Assembly: GCA_012934845.2 (NCBI GenBank)
Contig: WNNJ02000280.1
Location: 1 to 64,000 of the forward strand
Source: Pomphorhynchus laevis
Lineage: Eukaryota; Acanthocephala; Palaeacanthocephala; Echinorhynchida; Pomphorhynchidae
Length of the DNA stretch: 64,000 nt
Direction of reading: 5' to 3'
Each line of letters opens with the position of its first letter. The first letter of the stretch is position 1. Shown here piece after piece: positions 54,720 through 64,000 of the stretch. Position numbers and translations under genes: made by a program. The notes under the pieces were generated by a model, which was not told where the DNA came from, did no database searches, and worked only from the letters and a program-made list of their open reading frames with translations.

Positions 54720-57570
54720 TTTCAACACCAAATCGGCTTTCGACTCAGACTCCTCAACACTAGATATATTCTCAATAAATCCGATCTTATCCTCAACCTA
54801 TTCACCAAGCAATCCATCAATCTCTTTTGCCTCACCGAATGCTGACACTCAGATTCCGACGACATTTCCATTCGCCGTCTGCTCTCTTCCGGTTGGTCAC
54901 TAGTCGAACCTGCCCGCCCATAAGCTCATCCACTTCTAAATTCTCTAATCATGGCGTCATCGTCGCATTCGCCCGTCACCCCGCATCTCTTCGCAAAATC
55001 ACTCCCTATTTCAGTCCTTACTCTTTTGAATTGCTCACTTGTCGTTCTTCTAGCCTGGTCATTCTGGATCTCGCAATTGTATAGGGTCCTGTGTAATCAG
55101 CTCCTACCTCCTTAGTTTTACCAAACTCGTATACCTCATATCCAACTGTTCTTTGTCCTGCATTCATTCACTCGTTCTAGGCGACTTCAACATCCGCCAC
55201 GACCGCCACTCATCCACCAATTCCATCCGGTTTATTAACATTCTATCCAACTACAATTACAAACTAATAACCACTGCCCCACACATTTCCTTGGCGGGAC
55301 ACTCGACATCATCGCTGTCCCAGATCGTTTTGCTGACTACACCTCACGGTCTATCTCTGATTATGGTCTATCTGATCACTTTCTCGTCACCTTTGATCTC
55401 ACTTCCAACAACTCTCCGCTTTACACACCTACCATCCTACGTCGCCCTTGAAGAAATCTTGACCTCCCCCTTCTTCGCTCTGCCTTACTCAAATCGTATC
55501 GACATTCTCCCACAAAAACATCTTCCTCTCCTCACGATCTTGCCTTTCTAGACTTTGAACTCAAATCCACTCTCGATTTTATCTTGCTGTTCAATCCTCA
55601 CCCTCACCGTCGCTTGCACCGTTCCACATAGTTTGACATCAAATGCCTAATCTCTTAGCGTCGACTCCGTCATGATTTTCGAGTCTATCACCGCTCTCTC
55701 AGACGCAATATCCGCTCGCTTATTCCGTCTCTTCGAGATTCCTATTTTGCTCTTCGCCGGTCTCATCCCCACCTACTACGTACCTAATGCAACTCCTTCT
55801 GACAGCATAAAATTAACACTTTATTAGACTCTTAGTCTCTATGGTATACTTTTAACTCAATATTTTCTCGCTCCTCTTAGTTTTGCAACATCAATCCCCA
55901 TGATAATTCGTCATTTCTTCAGACCAAAGTATCCACGGTGTTCTTTCACAGCCCCGTCTCTATTCCATCTCACTGCTAGTCGCCTCGCCTCATCCTACCG
56001 GAACTCTTTCATCTTCTCCATGATTCACTTTCCGAAGTCTCATCTGTACTCATGTTCTTGCCAAAAAACCTCAACCGTCGATCGCATGCCCACCCCATAC
56101 TTAAATCCATATGATCATTGATATCCCATTTTCTCACAACCTTGTTTAACTCGTCCATCCGCAGTCGTATCTTTCCTTCACACTAGAAATTCGCCATTGT
56201 CATCCCCTAGTTAAGAAACAATCACTCGCCCCACCCCCACGTTTTTTAGCTATCGCCTCATTTCACTTTTCCCTACTCTTTTCAAGCTCTTAGAGCGCCT
56301 TATCTTAATTCAGATCAATTTTTATATCTCTTTATCTAGTCTGTACCCTTTTTCGCAATCCGCTTTCTGCTCTAATCACTCAACAGAAATCGCATGCATG
56401 AAAGTTTACAACGACTTACTCATTTCTCGAGACAAAGCTCTATATAGTATTCTCATCTTCCTCGACCTCTCCTCCGCCTTCGACATTGTCGACCACTCCG
56501 TTTTCCTTTCTCGCCTTTGTTATGATTACGGCTTTTCTTCCTCCACGGTAGCATGGTTTGCCTCATATCTATCCGACCGTTCCTTTCGCGTCTGTTCTAA
56601 TTCATCATCCTCCCATCCTCTATATTCTCCGCGGGGTCCCACAAGGAGTCCTAGGTCCCCTGCTTTTCTCTCTTCTGCTTGGCGATCTCTCTCCGTTTAT
56701 CAAGCCTTTCTCCTTTAACGTCATGCAATATGCCGATGACAGCATCATCTATGCTCATGCACCCGCACGACGCATACACGATATCGGCATTTCTGAATCC
56801 AACTGTCTTTCTTCTATCTACGAACGTCTCTCCAATCTTCATCTCGTTCTAAACTTCGACAAGTCTACAATAATGTGGACCCTCCCCCGTAAACCAAACA
56901 TATCTCATCCCACTGTATCTTTTGCCTCATCGATCATCCCCATAGTACACAATCTCACTTTCTTGGGCTTCCATTTCGATGATCATCTGTCATTTAAACC
57001 CTTCGTCCGTGACAAGGTCCGCTGGTCTAACTTAATTCTTTGTGACATCCGCCGTATCCGCCAACTTATCGACTTCCGTTCTTGTATGTATCTTCTTTCA
57101 TCGCTACTTTTCCCTAAAATCGATTACTGCCTTAGCCTTTTTTACAATTTTCCACAATCCATCATCCTACCCCTACAACGCATAATCAACACCGCCGTTC
57201 AAGTGCTCTTTCGTCTCCGTCGCTTCGACCACACATCCACATATTTTGCCTAACTCTCCTGGCCCACCATCCACATCCGCATCAAACTCCGCCTTCTTCT
57301 CGTTATCTTTCGTCTCATCGCTGTCGGCTCCCCATCGTTCATCAACCTTTTTTTCTTAGACGATACTCGCCCCACCTCGCTATCGCTTCGTTTCTGTCAT
57401 ACCCTCTTACTCCACGTTCCTAATTACTCCAACAACTACGGTCTCCGATCCTTCCTCGTCGCCGCCTCACTTGCCTGGAATCAACTCCCTCTCGACATCC
57501 GCCGCATTCCCTCCTTAATCACATTCAAACACCTCCTCCGTTCACACCTTCTCGACACATGGTTTACATT
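54720..57570 (+). pseudogene. L2-like LINE ORF2 (endonuclease and reverse transcriptase)
   Basis: APE-type endonuclease relics: LLNTRYILNKSDLILNLF, LFCLTE, LVILDLAIV, VLGDFNIRHDR, FINILSNYNYKLITTAP, HGLSLIMVYLITFSS. RT: LFPTLFKLLERL, ILIFLDLSSAFDIVDHSVF (motif A, 56452..), GVPQG-VLGPLLFSLLLGDL (motif B), MQYADDSIIYAHAP (motif C, 56725..), LHLVLNFDKSTIMWTL, LGFHFDDHLSFKPF, LLFPKIDYCLSLF, RLRRFDHTSTYFA (57205..57250), LAWNQLPLDIRRIPS near the end. The frame changes several times and stops occur, for example after TYFA. Clear L2-clade character by the RRFDH...LAWNQLPLDIR pattern. Confidence 0.8.
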
Positions 57571-57636
57571 TTTGTTTTGTTGTGGTCATGTAAGCGTGCG
57601 CTGCCACGCATTTGCCACGTTAAAATAAATATTATT

Positions 57637-57960
57637 TTAAGCAGTACCCTGTGAACGCCAGAATGAATAGCGAATGAGGTGGACGTATCTGCATAGTACG
57701 TGTATCACATACACTTTGAAAGAACGTGAAGTTAAGTAATTTGCAATCCAAGCAACATACATTAGACAAGCATTAAGTGACCTCAATTTGTGAATGAGGC
57801 GATCATGCGGAACTGAATCAAAATCATGAGAGAATCTTAATGTCCTTTCCGTCTCTAATACGCCGCCATATCTTAACATCGTTAGCATACATAACGACAT
57901 CAGATCGAATTACAGATGAGAGATCATTGATCATTAACGATTATATTAGGGCCCATTTGA
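57637..57960 (-). pseudogene. CR1-like LINE RT fragment, opposite strand, order scrambled
   Basis: On minus the first readable block (57910..57845) is VVMYANDVKIWRRI, an RT motif C variant. It is followed by HDFDSVPHDRLIHKLRSL (motif A, 57838..57780), then WIANYLTSRSFKVYV and a motif B relic (GVHRVLL in another frame) at the left end. In a normal RT motif A precedes C, so this fragment is rearranged. It shares YAxDxKxWRRI with the copy at 63.9 kb. Confidence 0.65.
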
Positions 57961-58304
57961 GGGTAACTTTTTGATTGTTATTTTTAATTGTATTATTATT
58001 TTATAATAAAAACTTGTGATTTAAAAAAACTACAGGTCATAGCCATATATGATTAATAGAATAATATTCTATATATAATGATAATTCTGGAATAAATTTT
58101 TGGAAAATAATAATAATTATATTTTTATAAATTAATTATTAATTTTTTATTTCAAAAATTAACGTTACTTTTCTTTTTTTAAAAAGTAACATTAATATTA
58201 ATTTTAGTTGAACATTACTTTTACTTAAAGTAATAATTTACTTTTTATTGTGGAGTGTATCCAACAAGAATATATTATCACATTTCTAAATGACTTATCA
58301 TTAC
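57961..58304. other. AT-rich spacer
   Basis: Simple AT-rich sequence with AAAGTAAC(A/G)TT repeats near 58160..58240. Separates the inverted and forward CR1-like fragments. Confidence 0.5.
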
Positions 58305-59225
58305 GTATCTAAAACCCATGCATCGCTTTGCCGATGATGTAAAACTATGGTGCACTAGAGATAAACTTGATGCTAAAATGTTGCAGAACGACCTTGACCG
58401 CATTAATGAATGGAGTGCAGCAACTCAGATGAAGTTAAATATAAGTAAATGCGTATGTATGAGGTTAGATAGCGTTGGGATCGATTATAGTTACCACACT
58501 GCAGGAAATATACTATTGTGTCTGGACAAAAGGATTTGGGTGTAATAATACACAAGACATTAAAAACACGTTTGAATGCTGACTTAGCTCGCAGTAAGGC
58601 AATACGAGCCTGGCATTGCATCAACAATTGCTTCTCAAGAATGAATCCTTCTGTCCTCAGACTCCATTATTGTTCTTTGTTTAGTCCACATCTTAAGTAT
58701 TGCATTCAAGCTATTTTTCCATGTACTAAAAAAGAAATTGCCGATCTTGAATCAGTGCTTCGTCGCGGGTTTCGAATTTGCTTTCATAATTCGTATTCGT
58801 ATGAGGACAGGTTATCCTTGTTAGGTTTATGCTCAATGAGACAAAAACTACTGTATCTTGATCCCTTGGCAATGTGGGCAGTTGTCAAATCCTTTGAAGG
58901 ATATTCCACAAATGTTTTAAAGTTTAGAACTACAATTTTTGTGGACATCGCCTAACCCTCTATAAATTTTCCCCTGGTAAAAATCCTCGAATAATGAGAC
59001 TCCCATCGTGTAATCAACATTTGGAATGCACCACCTGAGAAAATTGCTTGTGCCTTCAGCTATTCACATTTTAAACTTCAAGTGAGAAATGGATTCATGA
59101 CAGCTCTAACCATCAATCAGTGTTGAACTACCCATTCAGCTGATTACATTCTACACTTCATTTTTTATTTGATTAATATCTACAGTGAACAGACTGAACA
59201 GCCATTTGCGGCTTTGTCTTGTATT
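58305..59225 (+). pseudogene. CR1-like LINE ORF2 C-terminal part and 3' tail
   Basis: MHRFADDVKLWCTRD (motif C), KMLQNDLDRINEWSAATQMKL and NISKCVCMRL (58318..58470). After one frame shift near 58515: QKDLGVIIHKTLKTRLNADL, KAIRAWHCINNCFSRMNPSV, LFSPHLKYCIQAIFP, ESVLRRGFRICF, SYEDRLSLLGLCSMRQKLLY, LAMWAVVKSFEGYS. Later the frame decays but the SxNQHLE(W) relic and the tail ACAGCCATTTGCGGCT (59194..59209) remain, shared with 46355..47070. Confidence 0.8.
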
Positions 59226-59720
59226 AAATATTTTAATAAGTATTTTTTATTATTAATAATAAATATTAATAATATTTATTATTTTTAAATATAGTTTAAT
59301 ATTTATAAATATAGTTTCTGATATAAATATCCTATAAATCTTATATCATTCTATCCAAATTTTACAGGAATCAATGCATCAACGTTCATTGATTATAAGT
59401 CATCTATTTAAAAAAATGAATATGTTAAGAGTATTTATTGAAATTATTTAAATGAGCTAGTATAATTGCATCTCCTTATAGCTAATTACATTTACAAAGA
59501 AGAAACTATAAGGAAGAGCAATTTGCGCAAATATATTTGTGCTTTACAAGAAAATTTTACATTGCCGTGTGTTGAAAAGCTTAAAATTTTAACTTTATGA
59601 AAGCCAGTTTATTTTTTCGAAGTTTTACAAAATGATTTTAACTAATTTGATCTATTTATAAAATTGTACACGTTGTAACATAATATAACACTAACTAATA
59701 TATTATAGTTTTTAACATAA
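59226..59720. other. Unassigned, AT-rich
   Basis: No motif recognised. Confidence 0.4.
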
Positions 59721-59723
59721 ACA

Positions 59724-60085
59724 CTTGAAAGGGACTATTGCAATAGTCGAAATTTTTTGAACAATAATTTCTTATTTAAAAAAGAAATTAAGGATGGAGG
59801 ATGCCATGGGGAAAGCTGCTTTTCCATATTTGTGATACTTTTATTATATTTTCTTTTTTTCTGCAGTGAACCAGCCGATTAAGCCATGCTTTTATGTGCT
59901 GTTGAAACATTAATAATAATTATTATTCCTCTCGATGTTTAAATATTCTGAACAATTATAATTAATTGATTTCGGTCCTTGATAAAAACCAGCCTGTGCT
60001 CAACGAAAATATTTGAAATGTCATGTCAAAGCATAACACTTGAAAGGGACTATTGCAATATTCGAAAATTTTTGAACAATAATTT
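59724..60085 (+). repeat. Direct repeat pair (307-bp period) with perfect hairpin
   Basis: An about 54-bp sequence ACTTGAAAGGGACTATTGC...GAACAATAATTTCTT occurs at 59724..59777 and 60031..60084. The first contains GACTATTG/CAATAGTC, a perfect 16-base palindrome followed by GAAA, which resembles stem II plus GAAA of PLE hammerheads, but the CTGANGA box is replaced by CTTGAAAGG. The second has one change in the hairpin. Confidence 0.5.
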
Positions 60086-60274
60086 CTTCTTAAAAGTTTT
60101 TCAAAGTCGAAGTAGTACGCAGCCCTCATACACAATGATGCACCTTTTATTAAGACAAATGCTAACTTGAATTTCTAAAATTTCTTAAGTGATTATTAAT
60201 AATTAATAATGAGCAAATGCTCATATGGTGGCATCACATAAAGAAAAATAAAAATTGAGAAGAAAAAACTAAAA

Positions 60275-60890
60275 TGTAAGTGCTGGTAAACCGCACTAGA
60301 TTCTCTTGGAAGGTAATTCAAATTTTTGATTACTCGGTTTACCAAACAATAATACTTTTCAACCTCCGGTATATTCTCTGAATAGCAAATTCATGACTCC
60401 TAGTGTAAGCTGCAATGTGCAAGGGAAACATAACATTGATATGGACTTGTGGGATCTTTCACATCACACCAAGTAATAAGATCTTTCATTTTTCAATATG
60501 AGACATGAATTTCATATTTAAACGTCGTAAGCGATCGTGATAAGTAGATCATCCAAACCTGTAACGCATTTAGATGTTCATCTCAGTATTCTTTTTTATC
60601 TGGAGAATCTCACCGTTAAATTGTGAATACGACACTTCAGAGCAGTATATTAAAATGACACCTACGTATGCATTAAATATTCTTATCGTGTTATCAATGT
60701 ATTCTTTGATGTGGTAACAAATTATGCACTGAAATTTCAAATCTGAGCTACTTACAATGCCTACTCGCGGTGAATGTTAATAGTGTATGTTGCAGGTTTA
60801 TGTACCCAGGTATGTTAGCCATGTACTTTATGGTGAAGGGAATTCACGTGAATCCACAACAATATGTGGTAACAAATAGAATACGGTTCC
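60275..60890 (-). pseudogene. CR1/Jockey-type LINE ORF2 C-terminal relic
   Basis: On minus: RIFNAYVGVILIYCSEV, then YHDRLRRLNMKFMSHIEK (about 60555..60495), and KDLITWCDVKDPTSPYQCYV-like sequence (to about 60425), ending with SSAVYQHLHF. This follows the LINE pattern after DLGV: ...YCSxVW..., R-x-F-T, L-SY-x-x-RL-x-x-LN-x-x-S, R-x-x-x-D-L-I. Stops are frequent. Different from the L2 copies. Confidence 0.5.
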
Positions 60891-61384
60891 ACAGGGGACA
60901 CTCGTTTCATTAGATGACTTGTGGACATGGGTCAAGTACCATCCTCTCGATTATCCCACAGAGCATTACGAGCTTGGAGCGGTCTTCCTTGCGATATGGT
61001 TGCACTGCCCGTTGCTAGTTTTCGAAAGAATGTTCTTAATTATTGTAGCATCATGTTTATTCGAGTATCGTCTTACTTTTAAAACTCTGCACTGTAATAA
61101 TAATTGTGTCATCAACACAATTATTATTACACAATTATCATCAACACAATCATCTTACTCCAATTCAGTCTCCCTAAATAACTCATTAACTGCTCCTATT
61201 CGCCGGACTTATGATAGATCACAGTGTCTAAACGTAGCTAATATAAGGGAATCATCGGCTACTAAAACCATTTACGTGTACAGCATGACGTCAAAGCTGT
61301 ACAATCCTTCATCTCTGAGCTATTACATACCTAATCCCCTACTGAGCTACAGCAATTAAGAGTTCTCCACCTTTATAGTCTAGG

Positions 61385-61720
61385 TAAAATAAGATCAGAT
61401 AACAGTCCACGCCCTCTTAAGGTCATCTTAGCAACGCCTGATATGTGTACATTAGCTTTAAAATACGGTTATCATCTTGCAGGTACTAGATTGATCCTTC
61501 GCGGAGATCTTTCGATCGAAGACAGAACTCGACTGAAACAAGCAAAGAGCGAACTTAGTAACAGAGTAGCTAACGGTGAAAGTAACCTCACCGTCATAAA
61601 TTTTCGTGTAGTGCGACGCAGGACTTCAACTCGTTTCTGGATTTGTTCTATTGGCAACGGTGGAAAAATCGGGGAGCTGCGAAGTCTTTGTGTCACAACG
61701 AAACTACCCAAGAAGTGACA
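61385..61720 (+). pseudogene. CR1-like LINE ORF1, C-terminal part
   Basis: PRPLKVILATPDMCTLALKY, LILRGDLSIEDRTRLKQAKS and LSNRVANGESNLTVINFRVV are the standard end of CR1-group ORF1 proteins, which have an RNA-binding fold followed by R-R/D-L-T-x-E-x-R and L-x-x-R-x-x-x-GE. It runs on to a stop at 61718. No N-terminal zinc knuckle is visible. Confidence 0.65.
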
Positions 61721-61873
61721 GTAAATGTCGATAAGAGATACGAGTATTCCGATCCAGTACACTCCACACATGCCTTTCGGGTCTTATATTCGAATGTCTT
61801 AAGTCTCAAAAATCAAATAAACGAAGTTCTCACTCTGGTTAATAGCACCTTATTTGAGCAGACAAAACAGCTG

Positions 61874-62181
61874 CATGGCTATAGTCTTGTATGTATAATA
61901 ATATAGTCGTAAATTATATTAGTCGTAAATTATATTAGTCGTATATATAGTCCTATATTGGTTATTATATTTGGTTATTATATATTGGTCTCATATATTA
62001 GTCGTATATATAGTCGTATATAGTCGTATATAGTCGTATATAGTAGTATATATAGTCGTATATATAGTCGTATATAGAGTCGTATATATAGTCGTATATA
62101 GAGTCGTATATATGGTTGTATATAGATATATAGTCGTAAATTATAGCCATGTATATTATACATGGCTATAGTCTTGTATGT
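61874..62181. repeat. TATATAGTCG minisatellite flanked by 21-bp direct repeats
   Basis: CATGGCTATAGTCTTGTATGT occurs at 61874..61894 and again at 62161..62181. Between them lies an array of 10 to 14-bp units (TATATAGTCG and longer variants), roughly 61905..62140, plus a small palindrome AGCCATGTATA/TATACATGGCT at the right end. The array interrupts the endonuclease of the CR1-like LINE. Confidence 0.85.
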
Positions 62182-63245
62182 TATTATAATAAATACTTGT
62201 GTTTAAGAGTCGTGGTTAAAACCTCACATCATAGATTCAGAAATTTCCATCGATGGGTACGCCATAATCCGAGCAGATCGGCAAATTTGCCGTGGTAGCG
62301 GAGTGATCATATATGCTATAGAAGTTCCTACAACTACGGTTATCTTAATTGAGTGCGATGAATCAAGTCTTTGTGAATACGTTTGAGTTTCTGTAACGGT
62401 CCATAAAAACATATTTTTCTCTCTAGGTGTATTCTATCGCCCCCCCCCATTCGCTTCAACCGGGTCGATTATATTCTCAATAACTGAAAATGCATTCAAG
62501 GGTCAAAAGTTATTTTATCAGGAGACTTTAACATGCCGCGAATTGATTGGATAGATTACGTTCCTCTTTCTGGATGTGATCCCGAATAACTACTGCTTTT
62601 AAACACGATAAATGATCTACATTTAGTCCAACATGTTCACAGGGATACTCGTCACAGGCGTACTAACTCCTCAATTCTTGACCTCTGTTTTTCAAGTGAA
62701 ACGTATCTAATAAAAAACGTCAAATACGGATCTCCGCTAGGATCAAGCGATCACTCGACCATCTCAATAGAATTTAACGCACTCGGACAATATGCCGAAA
62801 CGGTTAAAACGTCGAATCCTTTTAAGACCGACTATGATGTCGTGCGCAGTATAATTTCCTGTATGTATTGGTCACGAAAACTACATCCGAAATGATTAGA
62901 TGCGGAATTGCTTGCTCTAATCAAACACCGTGATAGATGTTTCCATGCGTACAAAAAATAGAACTCTCTTTTGAACACTACTGTCATTGCGGGAATACGG
63001 TTTCTATTCTAAAAAAAAACAGAAAAATGCAGTTTCATCTCAAATATATGCCGCTCCACTCATAACAATCCTTTAGTGGCTTCCAAAAGCATACTTCCAC
63101 GTTATATACACTCGACAGATTGTTCATACCTATTGGCCGAAAATGGGTCAATCTTGACCTCCCAACTGATGTAGCTGTTTATTTTATGGACTATTTCGCT
63201 ATCAAAGAAGATAGAGTGTCGATACCCGATGATATAATCCAAACT

Positions 63246-64000
63246 TAACACAATATACTTCTACCTAGAGTAGTCATATTTAACATTGAATTTAGCGATG
63301 AAGAGGTACTGAACGAGCTACTTGAATTACCCCGCAACGCCGCGTCAGGTCCTGACTATATACCTCCAATACTCTTAAAGAAATTGGCCCATGCAATATA
63401 CGTTCCCACATATGTAGCTTGTAAGGTATTACAAAAATTTATTCTTCGTCACCTTAGCGCTTTCGTTGAAGCTAACAATCGCCTCAGCCCCGGTCAGCAT
63501 GGATTTAGGCCAAATCGCTCAACGGTAACGAACCTTGTAAAAGCGAGAGCAAGCTGGGTGGATTCAATGAGGAGTGGTTCCAAAGTAGATGTGATATTTA
63601 TAGACTTATCGAAAGCATTCGATGGAGTTATTCCCAATTTGCTAGTAAACAAATTATCTAACATTGGTGTACGGGGCTCTTTGTTACGCTGCATTCAATC
63701 ATTCGTAAGCAACCGCTCGTTTGCAGTACGCATAAGCCATTATCTTTCTGGTTACTCAATGATGACGACAGGCGTTCCGCAGGGATCGGCTATTAGTCCG
63801 ACTCTCTTTAATATATATGTAAATGATATTACAAACAACTATAATAACTCAACGTCGGAATGTTTTACCTACGCAGATGATCTTAAGGTTTGGAGGCGAA
63901 TCATTGATGATTCCGATGTTAGCGCTCTTCAAAAAAACCTGGATTCCATAGATTTGTTGTGGTCATGTACGCGTGCGCTGGCACGCATTTGCCACGTTAA
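63246..64000 (+). CDS. CR1-like LINE reverse transcriptase, open fragment
   Basis: An open frame from just after the TAA at 63246..63248 to the window end, about 250 codons. Blocks: EFSDEEVLNELLELPRNAAS and GPDYIPPILLKKLA (fingers), LSPGQHGFRPNRSTVTNLV (QxGFR motif), VDVIFIDLSKAFDGVIPNLL (motif A with catalytic Asp), TTGVPQGSAISPTLFNIYVN (motif B), FTYADDLKVWRRI (motif C, YADD), VSALQKNLDSID (motif D start). At 63953 the LINE sequence stops and the frame reads into a foreign 3' tail. No start codon defines it; it is an internal part of ORF2 with intact catalytic motifs. Confidence 0.8.
63953..64000 (+). repeat. L2-like LINE 3' tail fused to the CR1-like RT
   Basis: TTGTTGTGGTCATGTACGCG, TGCGCTGGCACGCATTTGCC, ACGTTAA equals the last about 48 bases of the L2-like family (compare 36232..36280 and 57577..57625), including the stem-loop GCGTGC-GCTG-GCACGC. 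It continues beyond the window. Confidence 0.85.

Larger units (their letters stand above)
53595..57632 (+). mobile_element. Near full-length L2-like LINE (best copy in the window)
   Basis: About 4 kb: 5' UTR, ORF1 from about 53664, ORF2 with endonuclease (about 54725..55530) and RT (about 56220..57570), 3' UTR with stem-loop (57592..57607) and tail AAAATAAATATT. Parts are shared by at least six fragments in this window (35.6, 38.8, 41.7, 43.0, 43.5 and 44.5 kb). Both ORFs are interrupted, so the copy is dead, but it defines the family order. Confidence 0.85.
60900..63955 (+). mobile_element. CR1-like LINE, long but broken, RT open to the end
   Basis: Possible ORF1 N-terminus at 60919..61359 (146 aa, not recognised); ORF1 end at 61385..61620 with PRPLKVILATPDMCTLAL, LILRGDLSIEDRTRLKQAKS, ELSNRVANGESNL; then ORF2 start FRVLYSNVLSLKNQINEVL (61780..61835). 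The endonuclease resumes after a minisatellite insertion: GVFYRPPP (62428..), GDFNMPRIDWIDYVPL (62523..), SSILDLCFSSETYL, LGSSDHSTISI (62740..). The RT is described separately. Stops and shifts interrupt ORF2 upstream of the RT. Confidence 0.8.

Noticed and set aside
61978-62163. 61-codon Tyr/Ile/Arg/Leu repeat protein on minus
   Set aside because: Translation of the TATATAGTCG minisatellite; not a gene.

Overview
This window looks like repeat-rich chromosomal DNA from an invertebrate animal. It is AT-rich, has no operons, and carries one intact eukaryotic ribosomal protein gene (eL33/RPL35A, 37159..37596, minus). The rest is mostly debris of non-LTR retrotransposons (L2-like, CR1-like and one further LINE type), Penelope-like element (PLE) fragments and many short repeats. 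The species cannot be named. The eL33 sequence has features seen in several invertebrates, including nematodes, and nothing here decides between phyla. || Layout: 1..9.4 kb is very AT-rich DNA with almost nothing recognisable. 9.4..24.9 kb holds AT-rich interspersed repeats, a PLE 3' fragment with a GIY-YIG remnant (10.7..11.2 kb), two tandem structured-repeat loci (13.8..14.7 and 16.2..17.0 kb), and shards of an unrecognised multi-exon gene with a Q-rich exon (12.3 and 21.5..22.8 kb). 24.9..35.2 kb contains many copies of one AT-rich repeat family, some joined to what reads as the end of a PLE reverse transcriptase, and a 310-bp hammerhead-bounded unit at 28.2..28.56 kb. 35.5..40 kb holds a LINE fragment between inverted hammerhead arms, the eL33 gene, and a 5'-truncated L2-like LINE. 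41.7..64 kb is GC-richer and almost wall-to-wall LINEs on both strands, nested, deleted, duplicated and inverted. The most complete is an L2-like copy at 53.6..57.6 kb. A small Ty3/Gypsy-like fossil sits at 47.1..47.5 kb. || The most interesting signal is RNA structure. A canonical hammerhead ribozyme core (CTGATGA, stem II, GAAA, 3-bp stem III, GTC) occurs twice in direct orientation exactly 310 bp apart, the architecture of a retrozyme-like element expected to yield a 310-nt RNA. Separately, PLE-type hammerhead motifs occur as inverted pairs at five loci, always left copy on minus and right copy on plus, with stem II pairing preserved by compensatory changes. A third repeated motif (GAAAC followed by a long stem whose loop carries CTGATGA) occurs at several loci and is not explained by a canonical hammerhead fold. 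The L2-like LINE tails also share a 3' stem-loop with compensatory changes. All family calls come from reading the sequence by eye; no database search or folding program was run.
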